A stretch of 14,160 nucleotides of DNA, taken from assembly GCA_021737245.1 (NCBI GenBank), contig JAIPEI010000047.1, positions 1-14,160 on the forward strand, given 5' to 3'. This stretch comes from Deltaproteobacteria bacterium. GTDB lineage: Bacteria > Desulfobacterota > DSM-4660 > Desulfatiglandales > HGW-15. Numbering within the stretch: the first letter of the stretch is position 1; the number at the start of each line of letters is the position of its first letter. The notes under the pieces were generated by a model. The model was not told where the DNA came from. It was given only the letters and a program-made list of their open reading frames with translations, and did no database searches. Position numbers and translations under genes: made by a program. This document shows, piece after piece, positions 1 through 6,423 of the stretch.

Positions 1-1341
1 GCCGTGCACCGGGCGGAGACCGGGAGCCGGGATCAGGCGATCCGCAACACCCTTCGAGAGCTGATCCGGCCCGTAGCGCTCTCCAGCATCACCACGGCGG
101 TGGGGTTTGCCGTGCTCGGGGTCTCGGACATGGCACCGGTTCGGGATCTCGGTGTGTTTGCGGCCGCCGGCATGCTGATCGCCCTGGCCTGCAACCTCCT
201 CTTCGCCCCGGGCGTGCTCGCCATGCTCTCCCCCGGCGTCAGGCCCATGCGGGAGGTGATGCGGCCGCCGGGCATGCACCGGGCGGGCGCGTTCGCGGCG
301 GCGCGCTTTCGCTTCGTTTTCCTGATCTCCCTGGGACTCGCCGGGGCCGGCGCGCTCCTTGCGACCCCGCTCGACACGGGGTCCAACATGCTGAAGTTCT
401 TTCCCGAAGACTCCCGCATTGCACGCGACTACGCCTTTATCGGGGAAAACCTGGCCGGGTTCTACACGCTGGAGATGGATCTGCGCGTTGCCGAAAAAGA
501 CGAGGAGGCGGCTGGAGACGCCATCGAGGCCCTGTCACAGGTCATCGCGGTGCGGCCCGAGGTGGCGCGGGTGGAGCATGCGGCCGTCCTTGAGTCCTTT
601 TTCGAGGAGATTGCGGCCCTGCGGCCCGGCGGGTTGCCGGAGGAGATTAGAGGGCTTCGGGACGGGTTTCTCCAGCGCTATCAACAGCGGGAGAACGGCG
701 TCCTGCATCTCCGCGTGTCGGTCCTCGTGCGCGCCATGGAGTCGGGCGAGTTCTACGATCTGCTGGCCTTTGTCCGGGATCGTTCGGGGGAGATCCTGCC
801 GCCCTCCGTTTCCTGGGAGACCACGGGTGTGGTCTCGCTGCTCACCGACCTGCAGCGCTCTCTGATCGAGACGCAGGTCAGGAGCCTGAGCATGGCCGCC
901 GCGCTGATCATCCTGATGATCGGCGTTCTCTTCCGCTCTCTTCGGACGGCGGCGGCCTCGATCCTGCCCAACGTCCTGCCCATTCTGGGCGTCCTGGGCG
1001 TGATGGCGCTTGCGGGCGTTCCCCTCGACCCCGCCACGGTGATGATCGCCAGCGTTGCCATCGGGATCGCCGCGGACGACACGATCCACTTCCTGGCCCA
1101 CTACCTGGACGCGAGGCGATCCGGCCTGGACGCCGTTAAGGCGACCTCCGCCACCCTGAGGACCATCGGCAGCGCCCTCCTCTTCACCTCGGTGGTGTCG
1201 GCCTCCGGTTTCGCCATCCTGTGCCTGGCGCCCTTTCGTCCCATCGCCCATTTCGGCCTGCTCACGGGGATGACCATGTTCGCCCCGCTCGCCGCCGACC
1301 TCCTGGTCCTGCCTCCCTGTGCGCGTGTGCTTCGGCTTTGA
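1..1341 (+). CDS. RND/MMPL-family exporter, C-terminal part (5' end outside window)
   Basis: Inner-membrane transporter of the RND superfamily (MMPL / 'predicted exporter' type), probably proton-driven; substrate unknown. The frame is open from base 1, so the N-terminus lies to the left. The visible 446 residues begin at the end of the first membrane block, with the family-typical RPVALSSITTAVGFAVLG stretch and two more membrane segments (residues about 20-77). A large extracytoplasmic domain follows (about 115-290), then a second block of about five to six helices (about 290-446). The motif GIAADDTIHF (about 355-364) carries the acidic pair typical of the central helix of the second half, with the conserved helix pattern LLFTSVVSASGFAIL after it. 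The TGA at 1339-1341 is only 12 bases from the convergent aldo/keto reductase stop, and I see no terminator between them. Family assignment is firm; substrate (lipid, hopanoid or drug) cannot be told. Confidence 0.88.
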   Translation, partial: AVHRAETGSRDQAIRNTLRELIRPVALSSITTAVGFAVLGVSDMAPVRDLGVFAAAGMLIALACNLLFAPGVLAMLSPGVRPMREVMRPPGMHRAGAFAAARFRFVFLISLGLAGAGALLATPLDTGSNMLKFFPEDSRIARDYAFIGENLAGFYTLEMDLRVAEKDEEAAGDAIEALSQVIAVRPEVARVEHAAVLESFFEEIAALRPGGLPEEIRGLRDGFLQRYQQRENGVLHLRVSVLVRAMESGEFYDLLAFVRDRSGEILPPSVSWETTGVVSLLTDLQRSLIETQVRSLSMAAALIILMIGVLFRSLRTAAASILPNVLPILGVLGVMALAGVPLDPATVMIASVAIGIAADDTIHFLAHYLDARRSGLDAVKATSATLRTIGSALLFTSVVSASGFAILCLAPFRPIAHFGLLTGMTMFAPLAADLLVLPPCARVLRL

Positions 1342-1353
1342 GCGGACGGCGGC

Positions 1354-2208
1354 TCACATTCGACCGCCCCGGTAAAAGGCCAGCATGGAGGCCCGGGGCG
1401 TGAACAACCGTTCCAGCTCGATCCGGTCGTCCTCCTGAAGCGGGCCGCGCTGCGCCGCCTGGACGAGGCTCCGGACCTCGGCCGGCGAGGAGCAGCCCAC
1501 GATGATCAGGTGCGCACCGGTTGCGTGCAGGGCGTAGCGAAGCAGCCGGTCCACCGACACCCCGCTTTCCGGTTGGACGTATTGTCCTCCTCCCAGACAC
1601 TTCATCCCGATCACCGCCATGCCCCGGTCTTCCGCCTCGAGAACAACCCGGTCCAGAAAACCGCCCAGGACGGTCTCCGCGGGGTTGGACGGGAGAAGGA
1701 CCGAGTCCAGGGGCCAGCGCCTGACACAGGTCTCCAGGACCTCCGGGTCGTGGTGCCCGGTGACCCCGATCCGCCCGACCGTCCCTTCCTCCCGGGCCCG
1801 GACAAACGCCTTCAGGGCCCCGTCCTCCGCCTCGATCCGGCGGACGTCGTCCGGCGTCCGCACGTCGTGGATCTGCCAGAGGTCGAGGGTGTCGGTGCGG
1901 AGGGTCTCCAGGGTGCGTTCCAGATCCTGCATGGCCTCGGCGTAGGTCCGGCCTGCGGACTTGCTGGTGTGGAAGACCGCCTTCCGGGCTTCGGGCTGTT
2001 CGGCCCAGATGGATCCCAGGTAGCCCTGGCTTCCCGAGTAGGCCGGCGCCGTGTCGAAGTAGGTGACGCCCAGGGAAAGGGCCTCCTGAATGACCACCCG
2101 GGCCTCGGACTCGCGCCCGAAGGTCCGGAGGACGCCCTCGCCTCCCAGGCCGACCCGGGTGACCTCAGGGCCGTGCGGGGTAAAGGGGATCGTCGGCGGG
2201 CCGGCCAT
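1354..2208 (-). CDS. Aldo/keto reductase
   Basis: Cytoplasmic NAD(P)H-dependent oxidoreductase of the aldo/keto reductase superfamily, 284 residues, slightly shorter than the usual 300-330. The catalytic tetrad is readable: Asp52 and Tyr57 in the segment YFDTAPAYSGS, Lys83 in HTSKSAGR, and His114 in LWQIHD. The TIM-barrel strand-helix rhythm runs throughout. The cofactor-binding end is represented by VGCSSPAEVRSLVQAA near residues 238-253. The ATG at 2208 follows a strong GGAGG-type ribosome site (GAGGAGGGAGCC before ATG), which supports this start. The gene begins 22 bases after the universal stress protein stop on the same strand, so it is probably the last gene of a kinase-USP-reductase operon. 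That context suggests stress-linked carbonyl detoxification, but the substrate is unknown. Confidence 0.9.
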   Translation of the reverse strand: MAGPPTIPFTPHGPEVTRVGLGGEGVLRTFGRESEARVVIQEALSLGVTYFDTAPAYSGSQGYLGSIWAEQPEARKAVFHTSKSAGRTYAEAMQDLERTLETLRTDTLDLWQIHDVRTPDDVRRIEAEDGALKAFVRAREEGTVGRIGVTGHHDPEVLETCVRRWPLDSVLLPSNPAETVLGGFLDRVVLEAEDRGMAVIGMKCLGGGQYVQPESGVSVDRLLRYALHATGAHLIIVGCSSPAEVRSLVQAAQRGPLQEDDRIELERLFTPRASMLAFYRGGRM

Positions 2209-2230
2209 GGCTCCCTCCTCGCTTTTCCGG

Positions 2231-2701
2231 TTATTCGACGACCCAGACCGTGCAGTTCCGGGCGTGGTTCACGATCTTACTGGATATACTTCCGAACAGG
2301 AACTCCTCGCTGCGGGAGAGCCCCTGCCTTCCGACCACGATGGTGCTGTACTCCGTCTCGCCCCGTTCCTCCAGAATGCACTCCGCCATGGAGGGACAGT
2401 ACCGCATGGTGGAGCGGGTCCTGACCTGGTCCTCGCCGAAGCCCGAGTCGATCAACATCCCTCGATAGTCCGCGAGCACGCTCTCCATCTTCTGCCTGCG
2501 CTTCTCCATCCATTGTTCCTTCTCGGCCTGCGTCCGGAAGAAGTCTTCGTCCGGCTCGGGGAAGACGTGCAGAAGCAGGACCGAAAATCCCTCCAGCCCT
2601 CCGAGAAGCTGGCCGACGTACGAGACCGCGCGACGGGCGTTTTCGGATTCATCCACCGCAATGAGGATGTTCTTGTTGAAGGTCTTCTCCCGGTTCGTCA
2701 T
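2231..2701 (-). CDS. Universal stress protein (UspA family, ATP-binding type)
   Basis: Single-domain universal stress protein of 156 residues, a cytoplasmic nucleotide-binding alpha/beta protein that usually dimerises. The first strand KNILIAVDESENARRAV (residues 10-26) holds the conserved Asp17. Near the C-terminus, Gly124, Gly127, Gly137 and Ser138 fit the G-2x-G-9x-G-S/T signature of the ATP-binding subclass. An open frame extends upstream to 2761, but the ATG at 2701 has AAAGGAGA five bases before it and gives the normal family N-terminus. With this start the gene overlaps the 3' end of the kinase gene by 53 bases, in another frame, which suggests translational coupling. The reductase gene follows 22 bases after the stop. 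Family certain; the physiological signal is unknown. Confidence 0.92.
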   Translation of the reverse strand: MTNREKTFNKNILIAVDESENARRAVSYVGQLLGGLEGFSVLLLHVFPEPDEDFFRTQAEKEQWMEKRRQKMESVLADYRGMLIDSGFGEDQVRTRSTMRYCPSMAECILEERGETEYSTIVVGRQGLSRSEEFLFGSISSKIVNHARNCTVWVVE

Positions 2702-3758
2702 TCGTCTCTCCTTTCTCCTCCGCGGTTTCCGGAGGAGGAAGATGCGCCTCCAGCACCTCACTCAGGTCCGAGACCAGCTGGGACGTTTGCTCGTAGAACA
2801 CGTGGGTTCCCCTCGAGAAGTGCAGGAGCATCCGGTTCAGGGCGACCGGGATGTACGGGTAGACTTTGCGGAGGTTCACCACCCGGTTCTGGAACACGAG
2901 GTTGAGATCCTCCGCCGAGAGGGTGTTCAGCGCGTCCGGGTTCCGGGTCGCCAGATCCCTCACGATCACGTCGCCCATGCCCACGAGAAACACCAGGATG
3001 TTCCCGAGACCGAAAAGATCGTAGCCATAGATGTTCTCTCTGTGGCGGTAGTTGTAGTCGAAATCGATCCACCGGTACCGGCCGTCCTCTCTGTCCACGA
3101 GGATGTGATCGCGCCGGATGTCTCCGTGCTTTTCCCGGTTCTCATGCAGAAACCGGATGGCCTCGACGGCCTCCTTGAAGCGGTTCAAGACCCCCGGGAG
3201 CCGCTCGTAAAAGTAGGTCTCGTGATCCAGGTCCAGGCCGTTGATCTGCTTGGACAGCGGCCGGCCATTGATGAAGTCGAGCACCCGGATGAGATTGCCC
3301 CCGGTGTCCTCGACCGCATGCCCCTGCATGAACCCCGGATGACCGGCCACCAGGTCCAGGATGCGGGCCTCCTTGCGGGGGCTCCTGTAGCATTCGAACT
3401 CCAGGTCGCCGACGTGGGAGAGGAACTTCTCGTAGAAAACCAGCTTGAGGATCTTGAGCTCTCCGTCCTGCAGGTCGATGGCGCGCTTGACCCAGAACTT
3501 GACCTCATCCTCGAGACCGAAGCGCTGCTCCTTGGCGTTGTGCCGGATGAGATAGGTCGCCCCGTCGAGAACCACGACGTCATCATACTCCACCCGGAAG
3601 AAATCGGTGGTGTCCTCGTGCACGCGAAAACGTCCGGGCACCTTGGACGGCGACAGCCAGCGCGAGGCCATTTCTCGAAGGTTCTGCTGGGACAACGACG
3701 GTTCCGGCAAGCCATGCCTCCTGGTGACTCGTGGGTGGCTCCATCCTTTCGTCGGCAT
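2649..3758 (-). CDS. Atypical protein kinase-like protein
   Basis: Protein of 369 residues with a protein-kinase-like fold, probably cytoplasmic. The catalytic loop reads HGDIRRDHILVD (His211, Asp213) and is followed by WIDFDYN, where Asp232 would take the place of the DFG Asp. Lys105 in ELKILKLVF and Glu130 in RKEARIL are candidates for the N-lobe Lys-Glu pair. Relative to HRDLKPEN, the loop has Gly for Arg and His for the metal-binding Asn, and the DFG glycine is Asp. No clear glycine-rich loop is visible. It may therefore be a divergent active kinase, an APH-like phosphotransferase or a pseudokinase. The last 45 residues are polar and acidic. I chose the ATG at 3758, with GGGGGA seven bases upstream; an in-frame TTG at 3773 would add five residues. 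It is the first gene of a probable operon with a stress protein and a reductase, so it may act on or with the stress protein (inference). Confidence 0.75.
   Translation of the reverse strand: MPTKGWSHPRVTRRHGLPEPSLSQQNLREMASRWLSPSKVPGRFRVHEDTTDFFRVEYDDVVVLDGATYLIRHNAKEQRFGLEDEVKFWVKRAIDLQDGELKILKLVFYEKFLSHVGDLEFECYRSPRKEARILDLVAGHPGFMQGHAVEDTGGNLIRVLDFINGRPLSKQINGLDLDHETYFYERLPGVLNRFKEAVEAIRFLHENREKHGDIRRDHILVDREDGRYRWIDFDYNYRHRENIYGYDLFGLGNILVFLVGMGDVIVRDLATRNPDALNTLSAEDLNLVFQNRVVNLRKVYPYIPVALNRMLLHFSRGTHVFYEQTSQLVSDLSEVLEAHLPPPETAEEKGETNDEPGEDLQQEHPHCGG
2707..2714 (-). promoter_or_regulatory. Ribosome binding site of the universal stress protein gene, inside the kinase gene
   Basis: Read on the minus strand the bases are AAAGGAGA, five bases before the ATG at 2701. 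The site decides the start of the stress protein and lies within the last 70 bases of the kinase reading frame, so the two genes overlap in translation. Confidence 0.7.
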
Positions 3759-3786
3759 TCCATTGTCCCCCAATACCCTTCAAGGC

Positions 3787-3839
3787 GCAAGGGGTGTGTC
3801 ACCTGCGCCGGGACATGCGCTGTTGGGAGCACCCCTTGC
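3787..3839 (-). promoter_or_regulatory. Structured leader: perfect 10-bp inverted repeat upstream of the kinase operon
   Basis: GCAAGGGGTG at 3787-3796 is perfectly complementary to CACCCCTTGC at 3830-3839, enclosing 33 bases. A nested TGTC (3797-3800) / GACA (3812-3815) can stack directly on the main stem. If transcription starts near 3855, the element lies wholly in the roughly 95-base leader of the kinase mRNA and ends about 28 bases before the start codon. It has no T-run after it on either strand, so it is not a simple terminator. It matches no riboswitch class I can recall. It could be a cis-regulatory RNA, an mRNA-stabilising hairpin or a DNA operator. Confidence 0.45.
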
Positions 3840-3840
3840 A

Positions 3841-3850
3841 TATACGTATA
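3841..3850. promoter_or_regulatory. Perfect palindrome TATACGTATA, possible operator
   Basis: A 10-base perfect palindrome lies just downstream of the predicted minus-strand transcription start (about 3855), within the AT-rich divergent control region. Its position would suit a repressor of the kinase operon. A short AT-rich palindrome can also occur by chance here. Confidence 0.25.
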
Positions 3851-3861
3851 ACTTGCTGATA

Positions 3862-3889
3862 TTTATATTTTTTATATATCATGAAGCAA
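3862..3889 (-). promoter_or_regulatory. Predicted sigma70-type promoter for the kinase-USP-reductase operon
   Basis: On the minus strand TTGCTT (3889-3884) is followed after 16 bases by TATAAA (3867-3862), a fair match to the -35/-10 consensus. It lies in the only AT-rich island of the neighbourhood. Predicted start is near 3855, giving a leader of about 95 bases. AT-rich sequence makes chance -10 matches likely, so confidence is moderate. Confidence 0.45.
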
Positions 3890-3898
3890 TCTTTTTTA

Positions 3899-3926
3899 TT
3901 GACTCCATCGGGATTAAGGCTATCAT
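3899..3926 (+). promoter_or_regulatory. Predicted sigma70-type promoter for the solute-binding protein gene
   Basis: TTGACT (3899-3904) and TATCAT (3921-3926), 16 bases apart, each differ from consensus at one position. Predicted start is near 3933, giving a leader of about 65 bases before the ATG at 3999. It is divergent from the kinase promoter and the two do not overlap. Confidence 0.55.
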
Positions 3927-3939
3927 TTTCCATAGGTGG

Positions 3940-3957
3940 CCGGCACAGCCGGTTTTT
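3940..3957 (+). terminator. Short hairpin plus T5 in the leader of the solute-binding protein gene
   Basis: CCGGC (3940-3944), loop ACA and GCCGG (3948-3952) form a 5-bp GC stem followed directly by five T bases. It sits only about 8 bases after the predicted start of transcription, so it would be an early attenuator or an mRNA 5' hairpin rather than the end of a gene. The stem is short and the loop minimal, so this is weak. Confidence 0.25.
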
Positions 3958-3998
3958 GTGAGTGGATCAACCAACGTATTTCTCAAAGGAGAGACCCG

Positions 3999-4775
3999 AT
4001 GAAGAAGGCATGCGTCTGGGCAGCCATGGTCCTTATCGTCTCTGCGGCTGGGACTGTCTGGTCTGCGGAATCACTCAGGATCGCCAACGAGGGCGCTTAC
4101 CCGCCTTTCAACTCCATCACCGCGGACGGCAAGCTGGTGGGGTTTGACGTGGAGATCGCCAAAGCGCTCTGCGAAAAGATGGGGGTGGAACCGGAGTTCG
4201 TGATCCAGGACTGGAACGGGATCATCACGGGCCTGCTCGCGAAGAAGTACGAATGCATCATCTCGAGCATGTCCATCACGGACGAACGAAAGAAAAGGGT
4301 TGCCTTCACCGACCCCTACTACCAGGTCCCCGCTCGCTTCGTCACCCTGAAGGGATCCGGGGTGGAGATCTCCCGTGAGGGGCTCGAAGGGAAGCGGATC
4401 GGCGTCCAGCGGGCGACGACCTATGCCAACTACCTGGAAGGGGAATTCAAGGGCATCGTCGAGATCGTCTACTACGACACCATCGACGACCACAACATGG
4501 ACCTGGCCAACGGCCGGCTGGACGCGGTCCTCGGACAGGCCTACCTCATGGGCAAATGGATGGAGAAGCCCGAGGCCGAAGACTTCGTCATCGTCGGCGA
4601 CCCGGTGACGGACCCGAAGTACATCGGGTACGGGGCCGGAATCGCTGTGCGCAAAGAGGACGAGGCGTTGCGAAAGCGCCTGGATCAGGCCCTTGACGAG
4701 ATCATCGCCGACGGCACCCACAAGCGGATCGCCGACAAGTACTTCGACTTCGATCTCCTGGATTACAGCCAATAG
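3999..4775 (+). CDS. Amino-acid ABC transporter solute-binding protein (family 3, HisJ/ArgT-like)
   Basis: Periplasmic binding protein of 258 residues for a polar amino acid or related compound. Residues 1-23 form a Sec signal peptide: Lys-Lys, a hydrophobic core, then cleavage after WSA. The segment SSMSITDERKKRVAFTDPYY (89-108) is the family signature. Ser89, Ser90, Ser92 and Arg97 keep the spacing of the HisJ residues that hold the ligand carboxylate. Glu31 and Tyr34 in NEGAYPPF align by eye with the HisJ Asp11-Tyr14 region. Gln180 in LDAVLGQAY stands where HisJ/LAO proteins have the ligand-amine Asp, so specificity may differ from basic amino acids. The ATG at 3999 has AAAGGAGAG upstream. 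A longer frame starting at GTG 3936 is rejected because it would bury the signal peptide. No permease or ATPase gene is next to it, so it is an orphan binding protein here. Confidence 0.9.
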   Translation: MKKACVWAAMVLIVSAAGTVWSAESLRIANEGAYPPFNSITADGKLVGFDVEIAKALCEKMGVEPEFVIQDWNGIITGLLAKKYECIISSMSITDERKKRVAFTDPYYQVPARFVTLKGSGVEISREGLEGKRIGVQRATTYANYLEGEFKGIVEIVYYDTIDDHNMDLANGRLDAVLGQAYLMGKWMEKPEAEDFVIVGDPVTDPKYIGYGAGIAVRKEDEALRKRLDQALDEIIADGTHKRIADKYFDFDLLDYSQ

Positions 4776-4965
4776 CCCCGTTTCTCCAGCCCCTCGGCGC
4801 GGAAAAGCGACCTGAGGCCGGGAACATTCGGGGAGCATTCAGGCGACCCGCGACCCTTGCTGTCGTATCGCTCCCCGGCCGGCTTTCCGTGCCGGATCCA
4901 CGCTGCTGTGCGGGAGCTTCAAATCGCGGTCCGGCCTGCGCCAGGAGAGGAACAGGCAGCGGAGC

Positions 4966-6291
4966 ATGAACACGCCGGAAGCATACAAACGCGCTGTACA
5001 GGAAGAGATTGAGGTCCTGCGAGGGGACCTGATCGAGATCAGCCGGACCATTCACCGGCATCCTGAGCTCGGCCTCGAGGAGCACCGCGCCAGGGACCTC
5101 CTGGTCTCGAAGATCCGGAAGCTGGACTTCGAGGTCTCCCTCCAGGTCGCCGGTCTGGACACGGGTTTCGCGGCCCGCTACCGGAGCGGCAGACCGGGTC
5201 CCACCATCGCGTTTCTCGCGGAGTACGACGCTCTTCCGGAACTCGGGCACGCTTGCGGCCACAACGTGATCGCCGCATCTTCATTCGGCGCGGCGGCGGC
5301 GCTCCGCAGGATCGTGTCGCAAACCGGCGGGACCATCCTGTTGATTGGAACACCCGACGAGGAGGCGATCAGCGACCGCTCCAAAGGGGGAAAGGTCGTG
5401 ATGGCCCGGGCCGGCGTGTTCGAAGGAGTGGATGCAGCACTCATGATGCACCCCACGGGAGGACCTCATGCAGCGTGGAGATACACCTTCCCCCTGAAGG
5501 ACTTCACGGCCCGCTTCGTGGGCAAGCCCGCCCACTACACCCGGCCGGAGGAGGGCATCAACGCGCTGGAGAGCCTGCTGCTGTTTCTCAACACGGCCAA
5601 CGCCCTGAAAAGGAGCTGGAGACCGGATGTCCTGTTCGCTTACACCGTCACGGACGGCGGGGGTCCCAGCGCCATCACCGTTCCCAAAACGGCCGAGGCC
5701 CATTTGACCCTCAAGGCCTTTCACTCGGCCTACCTCGAGAGGCTCTTCGAGAGCGTCGAGGCCTGCCTGCAGGGCGTCGCCGATCTCACCGGCGCAAAGG
5801 GAACGATCCGGGTTCTCGACGAGTACCGGAACACGATCCCCAACCTTCACCTCACCCTGAGCCTGCACCGGAACCTCCTTTCCCTGGGCGGGGAGACGGA
5901 AGACCCGGTGCAGTCCCGGAGGAACCTGGAAAGGATGCGGTACCCGGGCATTTCGACCGACTTCGGGGACGTCAGCTGGGTCGTGCCGGCCATTCACGGC
6001 TACTGCAGCCTCGGGCCCTCGAGTCTGATCGCCCACACACCAGAATTCGCAGCGGCCGCCGGCGGGGAGTCCGGGGACCGCGCCGTCCTGCTCTCGGCCA
6101 AGGCCCTGGCCTTGACCGGCCTGGATCTCCTGGCGGACCCCTCCTTCGCAGCGGCTGTCCGGGACGAGTTCACCGGGTACGCCGAGGGGGACTTTCAGCG
6201 CGTACCCGGCCTGCCGCCCGACTTTGACCCTTTCCCGGAGGAAATGCAGAAAGCGTTCGCGGCCGAGCAAGGTCAAGTGATTCCGGACTGA
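4966..6291 (+). CDS. M20-family amidohydrolase / metallopeptidase (M20D, PM20D2/AbgB-like)
   Basis: Predicted cytoplasmic zinc hydrolase of 441 residues that cleaves an amide bond in a small N-acyl amino acid or dipeptide. No signal peptide. Motifs in order: IHRHPELGLEE (29-39); EYDALPELGHACGHN (86-100) with candidate ligands His95, Cys97 and His99; PDEEA with the catalytic pair Glu132-Glu133; MMHP with His162; a lid domain beginning near FVGKPAHYTRPEEGINAL; and STDFGDVSWVVP followed by His357 in IAHTPEF. The EYDALPELGHACGHN and STDFGDVSWVVP forms are those of the PM20D2 / AbgB-like branch. The start has an AGGAGAGG 15 bases upstream and a GGAG almost touching the ATG, so it is probable rather than certain. 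It follows the binding-protein gene by 190 bases on the same strand. Import of an acylated or dipeptide substrate followed by hydrolysis is possible but unproven. Confidence 0.88.
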   Translation: MNTPEAYKRAVQEEIEVLRGDLIEISRTIHRHPELGLEEHRARDLLVSKIRKLDFEVSLQVAGLDTGFAARYRSGRPGPTIAFLAEYDALPELGHACGHNVIAASSFGAAAALRRIVSQTGGTILLIGTPDEEAISDRSKGGKVVMARAGVFEGVDAALMMHPTGGPHAAWRYTFPLKDFTARFVGKPAHYTRPEEGINALESLLLFLNTANALKRSWRPDVLFAYTVTDGGGPSAITVPKTAEAHLTLKAFHSAYLERLFESVEACLQGVADLTGAKGTIRVLDEYRNTIPNLHLTLSLHRNLLSLGGETEDPVQSRRNLERMRYPGISTDFGDVSWVVPAIHGYCSLGPSSLIAHTPEFAAAAGGESGDRAVLLSAKALALTGLDLLADPSFAAAVRDEFTGYAEGDFQRVPGLPPDFDPFPEEMQKAFAAEQGQVIPD

Positions 6292-6340
6292 TTCCCGGAA
6301 AAAGCGCGGGGGAACTTCGAACCAACAAATGATCAACCAC

Positions 6341-6356
6341 GCCCCTCCTCAGGGGC
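6341..6356. terminator. Weak hairpin between convergent genes
   Basis: GCCCCT (6341-6346), loop CCTC, AGGGGC (6351-6356) forms a 6-bp stem in the 132-base gap between the convergent amidohydrolase and LolA-like genes. No T-run follows directly on either strand; TTTT appears 12 bases later on the plus strand. It may be a degenerate bidirectional terminator. Confidence 0.25.
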
Positions 6357-6423
6357 AGCCAGACCCATTTTGTCGAGAAAACCACCCTCTGCCGGAGAGC
6401 CCGGGGAGCGTCCTGAAAACGGT

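Noticed and set aside
2661..3851. Long plus-strand open frame opposite the kinase gene (396 codons)
   Set aside because: It is the antisense of a gene with clear kinase motifs and has no recognisable domain; long antisense frames are expected in GC-rich DNA.
6281..6300. TTCCGG/CCGGAA hairpin at the amidohydrolase stop as a terminator
   Set aside because: The stem overlaps the stop codon, has an 8-base loop and no T-run on either strand.
5281..6336. Minus-strand open frame of 351 codons opposite the amidohydrolase
   Set aside because: Antisense shadow of a gene with complete M20 motifs.
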